Source of the DNA: Nitrobacter hamburgensis X14 | GTDB taxonomy: Bacteria; Pseudomonadota; Alphaproteobacteria; Rhizobiales; Xanthobacteraceae | Length of the DNA: 64,000 nt | Assembly (NCBI RefSeq): GCF_000013885.1 | Contig: NC_007964.1 | Coordinates: forward strand, 372,001 to 436,000 | Reading direction: 5' to 3' | Shown here: positions 17,917-32,448 of the stretch, in pieces | Layout of the letters: every line of letters starts with the position of its first letter | How positions within the stretch are numbered: the first letter of the stretch is position 1 | Notes under the pieces: generated by a model | The model's database searches: none | Told to the model about the DNA's origin: nothing | The model's input: only the letters and a program-made list of their open reading frames with translations | Made by a program: the position numbers and the translations under genes

Positions 17917-18785
17917 CGGTCCTTGCGTCCGAGATAGGCCTCGATCACGCCCGGGTCGGACTGAACCTGCGACGGCGTGCCCTCCGCGAGCTTCCTGCCG
18001 AAATTGAGCGCGACCACATGGTCGGCGATCGACATCACCAGCCCCATATGATGTTCGACGAGCAGCACGGTCATATCGCGCTCGTCGCGGATGCGGCGGA
18101 TCAGGTCACCAAGCCCATGGACATCTTCGTGATTGAGGCCGCCGGCGGGTTCATCGAGCAGCAGGATCTTCGGCTCCGCGGCCAGCGCGCGTGCCAGCTC
18201 GACGCGCTTCTGGGTGACGAACGGCAATCCCGCCACCACGGTATGCGCGACGTCGCGCAAGTCCAGGTACCCAAGAATCTCGTCGACCTTGTGGTTCAAC
18301 GCGGCCTCGCCGCGGCGCACCCACCCGAGTTTCAGCGAGTCGCTGACGATGTTGCTGCTGGTGCGCGAATGCGTGCCGACCCGGACGTTGTCGATCACGG
18401 AAAGATTGGGAAACAGCGCGACGTTCTGGAACGTGCGGCTAATGCCGATCTCCGCGATGCGGTGCGGCGGCCGGGTCAGGATGCTGACGCCTTCCAGCAG
18501 GATGTCGCCCCTGCTCGGCTGATAGAGTCGGCTCAGGCAGTTGAACAGCGTGGTCTTGCCGGCGCCGTTCGGGCCGATCAGGCCGAGAATCTGCCCCGGA
18601 TACATATCGAACGAGACGCCGTTCAGTGCGACGATGCCGCCGAACACGACGCCGAGGTCGCGAACGGCGAGCAGGGGGGCGTGCCGCTGTGCCGACTGAC
18701 CCTTCGTCACCGGCGGCGACCCGCGTGGCGTGCAATGCTCCGGCGGCGGGCGGGCGTCTCCCGACGCAGTCCGGAAAGCCGACAT
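17913..18785 (-). CDS. livG: Branched-chain amino-acid ABC transporter ATPase LivG
   Basis: A 290-residue ATPase of the LivG type: Walker A GPNGAGKTTLFNC, GISRTFQNVALFPNLSVIDN, the His-rich LVEHHMGLVMSIADHVVALNFG and the C-terminal EAYLGRKDR. The signature region is degenerate (FVTQKRVELARALAAEPK) as is usual for LivG relatives. The start at ATG 18785 has GGGGAG six bases upstream; the frame stays open to 18869 but without homology. First gene of the livGF pair on the minus strand, divergent from the beta-oxidation genes. Confidence 0.92.
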   Translation of the reverse strand: MSAFRTASGDARPPPEHCTPRGSPPVTKGQSAQRHAPLLAVRDLGVVFGGIVALNGVSFDMYPGQILGLIGPNGAGKTTLFNCLSRLYQPSRGDILLEGVSILTRPPHRIAEIGISRTFQNVALFPNLSVIDNVRVGTHSRTSSNIVSDSLKLGWVRRGEAALNHKVDEILGYLDLRDVAHTVVAGLPFVTQKRVELARALAAEPKILLLDEPAGGLNHEDVHGLGDLIRRIRDERDMTVLLVEHHMGLVMSIADHVVALNFGRKLAEGTPSQVQSDPGVIEAYLGRKDR

Positions 18786-19059
18786 GGTCTCCCCGGCCAC
18801 ACGCGCAACCCTTGCTCCCGCTCTCGGCTTGCTGGTTTCGGCTGCTTCTGAGCTTGTGGCACAATACAACCCGGCGCAGCCTCGGTGCTCCTTACCATCG
18901 CCACGAGATGGGGTTCAATATCGGTGCGCAAACGAGATGGCAAAGCTGTTTTGGCCACAGTTCCTGATTGCCAGGCGGACCGTCATTGGGATTGAGATGC
19001 GCGCAGATCCCGCTACACGAAATCAGGGCGGTGCTTGAAAAATCTCCAGGGAGTACGCC

Positions 19060-21179
<2,120 letters not shown>

Positions 21180-21183
<4 letters not shown>

Positions 21184-22367
21184 CCGAAGCCGTTATTGTC
21201 TCCACCGCCCGCACCCCGATCGGCAAGGCCTATCGCGGCGCCCTCAACGCCACTGAGGGGGCGACCCTGTTCGGCCATGCGATCGGTGAGGCCGTTGCCC
21301 GCGCCAAACTTGACCCGAACGAGATCGAGGATGTGGTGATGGGCGCTGCCATGCAGCAGGGCGCGACCGGCGGCAATATCGCCCGCAAGGCGCTGCTTCG
21401 CGCCGGCCTGCCTGTCACCGTCGCCGGCACCACCATCGATCGCCAGTGTGCCTCGGGCCTGCAGGCGATCGCGCTCGCCGCGCGCTCGGTCTTGTTTGAC
21501 GGCGTTGGGATCGCGGTCGGCGGCGGCGGCGAATCGATCAGCCTGGTGCAGAACGAGCACGCCAACACCTTCCATTCGCAGGATCCGGCGCTGCTTGCGA
21601 TCAAAAGCGAGGTCTACATGCCCATGATCGACACCGCGGAGGTGGTGGCGAAGCGTTACAATATCTCGCGCGAGGCACAGGACGAGTACGCGCTGGAAAG
21701 CCAGCGGCGTATCGCCGCCGCGCAGCAGGGCGGCAGGTTCAAGGACGAACTGGCGCCGATCTCCACAAGGATGGCGGTCGTCAACAAGGAGACCAGGGAG
21801 GTCTCATTCAAGGACGTGACGCTGTCACAGGATGAAGGCCCGCGTCCGGATACCACGGCGCAGGGTCTCGCCGGCCTCAAGCCGGTGCGCGGCGAGGGCT
21901 TCACCATCACCGCCGGCAATGCCAGTCAGTTGTCGGACGGCGCCAGCGCCACTGTCATCATGAGCGACAAGGAAGCCGCCCGGCGCGGGCTGAAGCCGCT
22001 CGGTATCTTCCGCGGTTTCGTCGCCGCCGGTTGCGAGCCCGATGAAATGGGCATCGGCCCGGTTTTCGCGGTGCCGCGCTTGCTCAAGCGCCACGGCCTC
22101 AAGGTCGACGACATCGACCTCTGGGAGCTGAACGAGGCGTTCGCGGTGCAGGTGATCTATTGCCGCGACAGGCTCGGCATCGATCCGCAGAAGCTGAACG
22201 TCGACGGCGGCGCGATCGCGGTCGGCCATCCCTACGGCATGACGGGCGCGCGCCTTGCCGGCCACGCGCTGATCGAGGGACGCCGCCGCAAGGCCAGGTA
22301 CGCCGTCGTCACCATGTGCGTCGGCGGCGGCATGGGCGCGGCCGGGCTGTTCGAGGTGGTGCAGTAA
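21180..22367 (+). CDS. fadA: Acetyl-CoA C-acyltransferase (3-ketoacyl-CoA thiolase)
   Basis: A 395-residue thiolase. The nucleophilic Cys is in TIDRQCASGLQAI (near residue 88), the NEAFAVQ box near 320, GGAIAVGHPYGMTGAR with the catalytic His, and the second Cys in TMCVGGGMGAAG near the end. ATG 21180 overlaps the stop of the preceding fadB-type gene, so translation is probably coupled. It cleaves 3-ketoacyl-CoA to acetyl-CoA and a shortened acyl-CoA. Confidence 0.95.
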
Positions 22368-22376
22368 ACATCTGCG

Positions 22377-22475
22377 TCATTGCGGCTTGCGGCAAAATTG
22401 GCTCTGGCAATTTTGCGCATGAAGCGAAGCAATCCGGCTTATTTTGAGGTTCATCCGGATTGCTCTCGCGATGAC
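22377..22475. repeat. Dispersed inverted-repeat element after the thiolase gene
   Basis: Inner arms AGCAATCCGG (22428-22437) and CCGGATTGCT (22455-22464) are perfect; outer arms GTCATTGCG (22377-22385) and CGCGATGAC (22467-22475) match at eight of nine positions. The wording (TCATTGCG ... GAAGCAATCC) belongs to a class of intergenic repeats common in GC-rich alphaproteobacteria. It lies between convergent genes and may also help to end transcription. Confidence 0.5.
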
Positions 22476-22508
22476 AGGGAGCGGTATGGCGGGCAAACGG
22501 CTCCGCCG

Positions 22509-22913
22509 CTACTCCGCCTCGATTTTGGTGATGGTCTTTTCGGTATTGGTCTTGGGGTCGCCGCCTTCGCTGACTGAAAACTTCACCTTGTCGCCGGCAT
22601 GCACCGTCTCCGACAGCTTGTGGTCGATCTTGAACTGCGTGGTTGCGCCCTCGGCTTTCGCTCCGTCTGATTTTGCATCATCCGGTTTCGCTTCATCCGG
22701 TTTCGTTTTGTCTGGAGCTTTTGCTCCATCCTTGTTGTCCTGCTCCGCCCGAATCGCAATCGTGTTGTCGAGCCGGTTGACGACCGTCACCAGACCTTTC
22801 TGGGTCCCCGGAGGCGGCGGCGTCTCCTTGATCGCGGGCGTTGTTTGAGCAGAGGCCATCGCACTGACGATCGTGAGCGCGGAACCAGCCAGGATGATCT
22901 TTGCCAGTCTCAT
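22509..22913 (-). CDS. Small periplasmic CusF-like OB-fold protein with charged insert
   Basis: A 134-residue protein with signal peptide cleaved after AMASA. The mature part has the strands of a CusF-type fold, KGLVTVVNRLDNTIAIR and then TTQFKIDHKLSETVHAGDKVKFSV with the final EKTITKIEAE. Between them sits a low-complexity stretch of Lys/Asp/Pro/Ala repeats (KPDEAKPDDAKSDGAKAEGA, about residues 70-89). The Met, His and Trp copper ligands of CusF are not present, so copper binding is doubtful; it is a structural relative at best. It is convergent with the thiolase gene and divergent from glpK. Confidence 0.6.
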   Translation of the reverse strand: MRLAKIILAGSALTIVSAMASAQTTPAIKETPPPPGTQKGLVTVVNRLDNTIAIRAEQDNKDGAKAPDKTKPDEAKPDDAKSDGAKAEGATTQFKIDHKLSETVHAGDKVKFSVSEGGDPKTNTEKTITKIEAE

Positions 22914-23129
22914 CTAAGGTCTTTCGGTGGTTGAACGGTGACTACAATTGGACGGACGAATGATTTGTTCCGTTGCGCCGTGGTCGGATCAAGCATCATG
23001 CTGACATCTTACCCTCTCGCTAACAGGAGCGTGAGTCAAAACGGCGGCACCCAAACTTGACGTCCCAGGTGCAATCCGCTTGCCTTGGTGCGACCGTTAC
23101 GCAAGCCGATACGTTCGGGAAGAACCCTC

Positions 23130-24641
23130 ATGGTCACCCACGTCCTCGCCATTGATCAGGGCACCACATCCTCGCGCGCCATCTTGTTTCGCGCCGACAC
23201 CTCCATCGCCGCGATCGCGCAGCAGGAATTCCCGCAGCACTTCCCGGCATCGGGCTGGGTCGAGCACGAGCCGGAGGACATCTGGACCTCGACGGTTGCG
23301 ACCTGCCGCGAGGCGATGAACAAGGCCGGTGTCACGCCGAAGGACATCGCTGCCATCGGCATCACCAACCAGCGCGAGACCACCGTGGTGTGGGATCGTG
23401 CCACCGGACAGGCGATGCATCGCGCCGTCGTCTGGCAGGACCGCCGCACCGCCGATATCTGCGCGCGACTGAAGGCCGAGGGCCATGAACCCGCGATATC
23501 GGCGAAAACCGGTCTGATCGTCGACCCCTATTTCTCGGGCACCAAAATTGCCTGGATTCTCGATTCCGTGCCCGGCGCGCGCGCCCGTGCGTCGCGCGGC
23601 GATCTGCTGTTCGGCACCGTCGACTGCTATCTGTTGTGGCGGCTAACCGGCGGCAAGGTTCACGCCACCGACGCCACCAATGCCTCGCGCACGCTGCTGT
23701 TCGACATTCACACCGGCCAATGGGACGAAGAACTTCTAAAAATTCTGCGGGTGCCGCGGGCGATGCTGCCGGAGGTGAAGGATTCCTCGGCGCATTTCGG
23801 TGACAGCGTCGCTGATCTGTTCGGCGCACCGATTTCGATCAGGGGCATCGCCGGCGACCAGCAGGCCGCGGTCGTCGGGCAGGCCTGCTTTGCGCCGGGC
23901 ATGATCAAGTCGACCTACGGCACCGGCTGTTTTGCGCTGCTCAACACCGGCGCGACGCCGGTCGCCTCGAAAAACAAGCTGCTGACGACGATTGCCTATC
24001 AGTTGAACGGCAAGCGCACCTACGCGCTGGAAGGCTCGATCTTTGTTGCAGGCTCCGCGGTGCAATGGCTGCGCGACGGCCTTGGCCTCATCAAGCAGGC
24101 CTCGGAAACAGGCCCGCTGGCCGACAGGTCCGACGCCACGCAGTCGGTGTACCTGGTGCCGGCCTTCGTCGGCATGGGCGCGCCGTACTGGAATCCGAAT
24201 GTGCGCGGCGCGCTGTTCGGGCTGACGCGCAACACAGGCCCGGCCGAGTTGGCGCACGCCGCGCTGGAAAGCGTCTGCTACCAGACGTTCGATCTGTGGG
24301 CAGCGATGCGCGCCGACTGGCCGGACGCCGCCGCCGCGCACACCGTGCTGCGCGTCGACGGCGGCATGACGGCGTCCGACTGGACCATGCAGCGCCTCGC
24401 GGACCTGCTCGACGCGCCGGTCGATCGGCCCGTCATTCAGGAGACCACGGCGCTCGGCGCGGCGTATCTCGCAGGGCTGAGCGCCGGTGTTTATCCGGAG
24501 CCATCGAAATTCGCCGACAACTGGCGGCTCGAGCGCCGGTTCAAGCCGGCCATGAGCGCCGCGACGCGGACGCGAAAGCTCAAGGGCTGGGCGGCGGCGG
24601 TGCGTGGCGTGCTGGCAAGCGATGGGGGCGAGGGCCGGTAA
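23130..24641 (+). CDS. glpK: Glycerol kinase
   Basis: A 503-residue FGGY kinase that begins VLAIDQGTTSSRAILF with the catalytic ATP-binding loop and carries GITNQRETTVVWDRATG, AVVWQDRRTADIC, the glycerol-contacting region and the ADP-binding RVDGGMTASDWTMQ. Length equals that of characterised GlpK. ATG 23130 is preferred (GGGAAG upstream) over a GTG 45 bases earlier. The usual neighbours glpF, glpD or glpR are not adjacent. It phosphorylates glycerol to glycerol 3-phosphate. Confidence 0.95.
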   Translation: MVTHVLAIDQGTTSSRAILFRADTSIAAIAQQEFPQHFPASGWVEHEPEDIWTSTVATCREAMNKAGVTPKDIAAIGITNQRETTVVWDRATGQAMHRAVVWQDRRTADICARLKAEGHEPAISAKTGLIVDPYFSGTKIAWILDSVPGARARASRGDLLFGTVDCYLLWRLTGGKVHATDATNASRTLLFDIHTGQWDEELLKILRVPRAMLPEVKDSSAHFGDSVADLFGAPISIRGIAGDQQAAVVGQACFAPGMIKSTYGTGCFALLNTGATPVASKNKLLTTIAYQLNGKRTYALEGSIFVAGSAVQWLRDGLGLIKQASETGPLADRSDATQSVYLVPAFVGMGAPYWNPNVRGALFGLTRNTGPAELAHAALESVCYQTFDLWAAMRADWPDAAAAHTVLRVDGGMTASDWTMQRLADLLDAPVDRPVIQETTALGAAYLAGLSAGVYPEPSKFADNWRLERRFKPAMSAATRTRKLKGWAAAVRGVLASDGGEGR

Positions 24642-24747
24642 GCCTCACGGCGCTGGATCGGCTCGACATATCGTTAATCAGGATGCGGTACGATCAGGTC
24701 CTTGCTGCGCGCCATACCGGAAGGTTCCGGTCGCGAAGGGGCTTCCA

Positions 24748-25458
24748 ATGCTGAACCGCCGTTTGTTCTGCCAGTGTGCTTCGCTTGCCCTGTTTGCCGG
24801 CGCTTCGTCCGAAAGCGCGCGCGCCGAACCCGCGGAATGTGCGGTGTTCACGCCTGACCGGCAGAAGCACATCAGTCCCAATGAGGCAATCGCACGACTC
24901 AAGGCCGGCAATGATCGTTTTGTCGGCGGCACGACCGTCAATTGCGATCTGATGGCGCAGGTTCGCGAAACCGCGAAGAAGCAGGCGCCGTTTGCGGCCA
25001 TCGTCGGCTGCATCGATTCGCGGGTACCGCCCGAACTGGTGTTCGACCAGCGCATCGGCGATGTGTTCTGCGCCCGTATCGCCGGCAACTTCATCAACGA
25101 TGACATCATCGGCAGTCTGGAATTTGCCACCGAGGTCTCCGGCGCGCGCGCCATTGTGGTGCTCGGGCACTCCAGTTGCGGTGCGATCAAGGGCGCGATC
25201 GACGGGGTCAGGCTCGGCCATTTGACCGGCGCGCTCGCCCACATCCGGCCCGCGGTCTCGGCCACCAAGGCCGTCGGCAAGCCTTCATCGAAAAACGACG
25301 CCTTTGTCCGGGCGGTGGCCGAGACCAATGCCCGCATGGCAGCAGTGGCGCTCACGGAGCGGAGCCCGATCCTGAAAGCGCTGGCGGCGAAGGGCGAGTT
25401 GCATATCGCGGCGGCCATGCATGATCTCGCCACCGGACGCGTGAGCTGGTTGAGCTGA
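24748..25458 (+). CDS. Exported beta-class carbonic anhydrase
   Basis: A 236-residue beta-carbonic anhydrase. Zinc ligands are visible in IVGCIDSRVPPE (Cys, and the Asp/Arg dyad) and VLGHSSCGAIKGA (His, Cys). The N terminus MLNRRLFCQCASLALFAG followed by SARA looks like an export signal, possibly Tat because of the Arg pair, so the enzyme should work in the periplasm. It hydrates CO2 to bicarbonate. RBS GAAGGGG lies seven bases before the ATG. No transporter is beside it. Confidence 0.9.
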   Translation: MLNRRLFCQCASLALFAGASSESARAEPAECAVFTPDRQKHISPNEAIARLKAGNDRFVGGTTVNCDLMAQVRETAKKQAPFAAIVGCIDSRVPPELVFDQRIGDVFCARIAGNFINDDIIGSLEFATEVSGARAIVVLGHSSCGAIKGAIDGVRLGHLTGALAHIRPAVSATKAVGKPSSKNDAFVRAVAETNARMAAVALTERSPILKALAAKGELHIAAAMHDLATGRVSWLS

Positions 25459-25545
25459 CGGCCATGAATGTTACCGTGCGCCGCCCGCAGCTGTTATGAG
25501 ATTTGAAGTCGGGGGCGGCGACGGCGCTGCCGGGAGCCGGATCGC

Positions 25546-25971
25546 TCAGGTTTGCGGGGCGGCGGCGGCCTTGCGGCGCAATTCGCGGATTTCCTCGAAA
25601 CGGGCGGTGACGTCGCGCAGCACCGACACCAACCCGGTCATGCGGCCGGCGGCGTCCTTCACCGGCACGATGGTGAATTCGAGCGAGATGCGCCGTCCAT
25701 CCTTGCGAAGCGCGGGAACGGCGAGAATATCGCCGCCGCTGTAGCGGCTCTGCCCGGTCCGCATCACCTCGCGATATCCGGCCCAGTGCCGGGCGCGCTG
25801 TTTTTCCGGAATGATCAGATCCAGCGACCGGCCGGTCGCCTCGTCGGCGGTGAAGCCGAAGATCCTGACAGCGCCGGGATTCCAGAACGTGATGTTGCCG
25901 TCGCGATCGGCTGCGATGATCGCGTCCGCGGACGAATGCAGCAAGGCGACGGCGACCGACGATGCGTCCAT
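25546..25971 (-). CDS. Single PAS-domain protein
   Basis: A 141-residue protein made almost entirely of one PAS domain with PAC motif: ALLHSSADAIIAADRDGNIT, WNPGAVRIFGFTADEATGRS, then PALRKDGRRISLEFTIVPV and LVSVLRDVTARFEEIRELRR, which ends in a helix. No output domain is attached. The gene starts three bases after the stop of metH and is probably read with it. Stand-alone PAS proteins of this kind may bind a flavin, heme or small ligand; none can be assigned here. Confidence 0.85.
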   Translation of the reverse strand: MDASSVAVALLHSSADAIIAADRDGNITFWNPGAVRIFGFTADEATGRSLDLIIPEKQRARHWAGYREVMRTGQSRYSGGDILAVPALRKDGRRISLEFTIVPVKDAAGRMTGLVSVLRDVTARFEEIRELRRKAAAAPQT

Positions 25972-25974
25972 CGG

Positions 25975-29838
<3,864 letters not shown>

Positions 29839-29984
29839 TATGGTCACCTTATGATCATCAGGGCCGGGCATGGCCGTTCGAACGACGGCGTCGCTTGGCT
29901 CGCCTGTGTCTTGGTCCCACCTACGCCCTCAGACTGCCGCCAGGACGTGAATGCCGGCACAAGGCGGGGCATGACGGAGAAAAA

Positions 29985-30899
29985 CTATGCCGCCTTCTGC
30001 GCGGCGTCTGGCCGGATGCCGAGCAGATGGCAGACCGTGAATACGAGGTCGGCGCGGTTCATGGTGTAGAAGTGGAAGGTATCGACGCCGCGCTTGGCGA
30101 GCTTCTGTACCTGGCCGGCCGCCACGGTGGCCGCGACCAGCTTGCGCGTTTCCGGATCGTCGTCGAGGCCCTCGAACTTTTCAGCGAGCCACGATGGCAC
30201 GGTGGTGCCCGCCTTGGTCACGAAGGCTCTCGCCTGCCTGAAGTTGTGCATCGGCATGATCCCGGGCACGATCGGAATAAAGATGCCGCGCGCGCGGACG
30301 CGATCGAGATAGCGAAGGTAGAGGTCGTTGTCGAAAAAGACCTGGGTGATGGCGCGGGCGGCGCCGGCATCGACCTTGGCCTTGAGGACATCGATGTCGG
30401 CATCGATGTCGCGACTTTCCGGATGCTTCTCGGGATAGGCCGAGACCGAGACTTCGATATCACCGTATTGCCGCTTGATGCCGGCGACGAGGTCGGCCGA
30501 ACTGCGATAGCCATCGGGATGAGTGCTGTAGGCCGTGCCGATGCCGCCCGGCGGGTCTCCGCGCAGGGCAACAATATGGCGGACGCCGATGTCGTGATAA
30601 CGGCTGACGATCTCGTCGATTTCTCCGCGCGCCGCGCCGACGCAAGTCAGATGCGCCGCCGGCCGAAGCTCGGTCTCGGACAGGATGCGCGCGATGGTCG
30701 AATGGGTGCGCTCGCGCGTCGAGCCGCCGGCACCGTAGGTGACGGAGACAAAGTTCGGAGCAAGGGGCGTGAGGCGGGTAATGGTGTCCCACAGATTGCG
30801 CTCCATCTCCTCGGTCTTGGGCGGAAAGAACTCGAACGAGATCGCCGGGCGTTTTTGCGCGGCAGGGCCATTATGCACCGGGGCGGAAGCGTCGGTCAT
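29985..30899 (-). CDS. metF: Methylenetetrahydrofolate reductase
   Basis: A 304-residue MetF TIM-barrel flavoprotein: ISFEFFPPKTEEMERNLWD with the catalytic Glu, FVSVTYGAGGSTRERT, AAHLTCVG and HIVALRGDPPGG. It reduces 5,10-methylene- to 5-methyl-tetrahydrofolate for MetH, encoded 113 bases downstream on the same strand. The start overlaps the stop of a short upstream frame (ATGA). In many relatives an ArsR-type regulator gene precedes metF; here an AT-rich region takes that place. No SAM riboswitch is apparent upstream. Confidence 0.95.
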   Translation of the reverse strand: MTDASAPVHNGPAAQKRPAISFEFFPPKTEEMERNLWDTITRLTPLAPNFVSVTYGAGGSTRERTHSTIARILSETELRPAAHLTCVGAARGEIDEIVSRYHDIGVRHIVALRGDPPGGIGTAYSTHPDGYRSSADLVAGIKRQYGDIEVSVSAYPEKHPESRDIDADIDVLKAKVDAGAARAITQVFFDNDLYLRYLDRVRARGIFIPIVPGIMPMHNFRQARAFVTKAGTTVPSWLAEKFEGLDDDPETRKLVAATVAAGQVQKLAKRGVDTFHFYTMNRADLVFTVCHLLGIRPDAAQKAA

Positions 30900-31084
30900 A
30901 ACTCGTCAAACTCCACTGCATTTGCTTCAGCGCCTCTCGGCATCGGGACGGCTTCCGGCGCGCCTGGCGCCTCGTTGGCCGGGCGGTTCAATAAGGACGT
31001 TCCCACCACAGTAGCCCATGAGCCGCACCCTATGCGATGGGAAGTAGCCCAATATTGTTTATATGTAGGACGATATAGCCCCAT
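30896..31084 (-). pseudogene. Short frame overlapping metF start; possible remnant of an upstream gene
   Basis: A 62-codon frame whose TGA overlaps the metF ATG as ATGA, the arrangement of translationally coupled genes. The last 30 residues (NRPANEAPGAPEAVPMPRGA, then a short acidic end) have normal GC-rich codon use, while the first half is encoded by AT-rich DNA. That suggests the 3' tail of a former upstream gene joined to unrelated sequence. No family is recognised. Confidence 0.3.
31011..31084. promoter_or_regulatory. Three phased TAGCCCA repeats upstream of metF
   Basis: GTAGCCCA occurs at 31011-31018 and 31044-31051, and ATAGCCCCA at 31075-31083. The spacing of 33 and about 32 bases is close to three helical turns, so all copies would face the same side of the DNA. 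They lie 110-185 bases upstream of metF and could be an operator array. Inference only. Confidence 0.35.
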
Positions 31085-31200
31085 AATGTAAGAAAGGTGG
31101 GCAATGTTATTTATAGATAATATATTGATATAATTGTATAAATTTAAATCACCACGCGTTGGGAAAAATCCATGTTATTCAAAAATATGGTAGTTCTGCC
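31041..31200. other. AT-rich island between pheA and metF
   Basis: This stretch is strikingly AT-rich (for example TTATTTATAGATAATATATT at 31110-31129) in an otherwise GC-rich neighbourhood. It contains no plausible gene. Several TATAAT-like boxes occur on the minus strand, so it probably includes the metF promoter. The composition also fits foreign or curved DNA. Confidence 0.5.
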
Positions 31201-31203
31201 CAA

Positions 31204-31225
31204 CACGCGCGAGCAATAACGCGTG
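31204..31225 (-). terminator. Small hairpin after pheA
   Basis: CACGCG (31204-31209) and CGCGTG (31220-31225) form a six-base stem 12 bases beyond the pheA stop. No U tract follows. It is a weak terminator candidate. Confidence 0.3.
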
Positions 31226-31236
31226 CGAAGCCGCGA

Positions 31237-32097
31237 TCAGTCCGCCTGTTCGCGGAAGGTGGCGCGGAACGGGTGGCCCGGATAGACTCCGACGATGCGA
31301 AACTCCTTGGAGAAGAAGTTCAACTCTTCAAGCGCAAAAGCGAGGCCGCGATCGTCCGGGTGGCCTTCGACGTCGGCATAGAATTGCGTCGCGAAGAAAT
31401 TGCCGTCGACCATGTAGCTTTCGAGTTTTGTCATGTTGACGCCATTGGTGGCGAAGCCGCCCATGGCCTTGTAGAGCGCGGCAGGCAGGTTGCGCACCCG
31501 GAAGACGAAACTGGTGACCAGCGGTCCCGATCCCTGTTTGGCCCAGTCGGCTTCTCGGGCCAGCACCACGAAACGCGTGGTGTTGTGGGCCTCGTCCTCG
31601 ACATCCTCGGCGAGGATATCGAGATGGTGGATTTGCGCGGCGAGGCGCGAGGCGATCGATGCACAACTCCTGTCGCCGCGTTCGGCGACGATGCGGGCGG
31701 CGCCCGCAGTATCGCCCGAAACGATCGGCCTGATGCCGAGCTTGCGGATGATGCGGCGGCATTGCCCCAGCGCGTGAACGTGGCTTTCGACTGTCTTGAT
31801 GCCCGCGAGCGTTGCGCCGCGCGGCGCCATCAATTGATGGCGGATCGGCAGGAAGTATTCGCCGACGATGAACAGTCCGGACTGCGGCAGCAGGTAGTGA
31901 ATGTCGGCGACCCGGCCGGCCACCGAATTCTCGATCGGGATCATGCCGAGGTCGGCTTCGCCCGACGCGATCGCGGCGAGCGCGTCCTCGAAGGTCGCGC
32001 ACGGCAGCGGCTCGGCATCGGGATAGGCTTCGGCGATGGCGATGTGGGAATTCGCCCCGGGCTCACCCTGGAATGCGATTGTCATGGTCTTGGTCAT
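31237..32097 (-). CDS. pheA: Prephenate dehydratase
   Basis: A 286-residue monofunctional prephenate dehydratase. The catalytic domain has IAFQGEPGANSHIA, MIPIENSVAGRVADIHYLL and the active-site NTTRFVVLAREA; the C-terminal ACT domain has TSFVFRVRNLPAALYKAMGGF and NMTKLESYMVDG, so feedback by phenylalanine is expected. It converts prephenate to phenylpyruvate. In relatives it sits directly behind kdsB; here its start is only 33 bases from the left end of the IS630-bounded insertion, so its original promoter has been displaced about 10.7 kb. Confidence 0.95.
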   Translation of the reverse strand: MTKTMTIAFQGEPGANSHIAIAEAYPDAEPLPCATFEDALAAIASGEADLGMIPIENSVAGRVADIHYLLPQSGLFIVGEYFLPIRHQLMAPRGATLAGIKTVESHVHALGQCRRIIRKLGIRPIVSGDTAGAARIVAERGDRSCASIASRLAAQIHHLDILAEDVEDEAHNTTRFVVLAREADWAKQGSGPLVTSFVFRVRNLPAALYKAMGGFATNGVNMTKLESYMVDGNFFATQFYADVEGHPDDRGLAFALEELNFFSKEFRIVGVYPGHPFRATFREQAD

Positions 32098-32130
32098 CAG
32101 GTCTTCTATCAGCCGGTTGATTTTTCGCTA

Positions 32131-32157
32131 GTCAGGTGAATCTAAAATTCGTGGCAT
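32131..32157 (+). repeat. Left terminal inverted repeat of the IS630-type element
   Basis: GTCAGGTGAATC followed by TAAAATTCGTGGCAT lies directly after TA 32129-32130. It matches the inverted right end at about 20 of 27 positions, sharing GTCA, TTCG and the final CAT blocks. The transposase stop codon (32142-32144) lies inside it, as is common for compact IS ends. Confidence 0.65.
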
Positions 32158-32330
32158 AAGGTCTGCTGAGTTTTCTGGCAGAAGCGTTTGACGGAGGCGA
32201 GGATTTCGTCAGCTGACTTTGTCCATCGATATGGCCTGGGATTTTCATTGTGCCGCTCGATGAAGGCGCGGATATCTTTTTCGCCTGAACGGCGCAAGCT
32301 GCTCACGGATTGCGCTGTGCTCCGCGGCGA
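32142..32330 (-). pseudogene. IS630 transposase, C-terminal fragment
   Basis: The last 62 codons of an IS630/DDE transposase. The stretch IRAFIERHNENPRPYRWTKS followed by ADEILASVKRFCQKT is the typical C terminus, including the conserved F/Y-RWTK segment. A TGA at 32333-32331 bounds it, and transposase homology stops near 32290. The N-terminal part in the same orientation is at 42093-42652. Confidence 0.8.
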
Positions 32331-32448
32331 TCAGCAGGCCTCGCAGGAGCTTTCGGAATCCCGCCCGGCCAATACCCCAGCAGCAATGAGCAGCGTGTAG
32401 CGGCCATTGCCGCCGGTCTGAGGGCCGATAGCTGACCCACGCTCTCGG

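Noticed and set aside
30900..31236. SAM-II or cobalamin riboswitch before metF
   Set aside because: I looked for the conserved SAM-II pseudoknot segments and the B12 box and found neither; the region is merely AT-rich.
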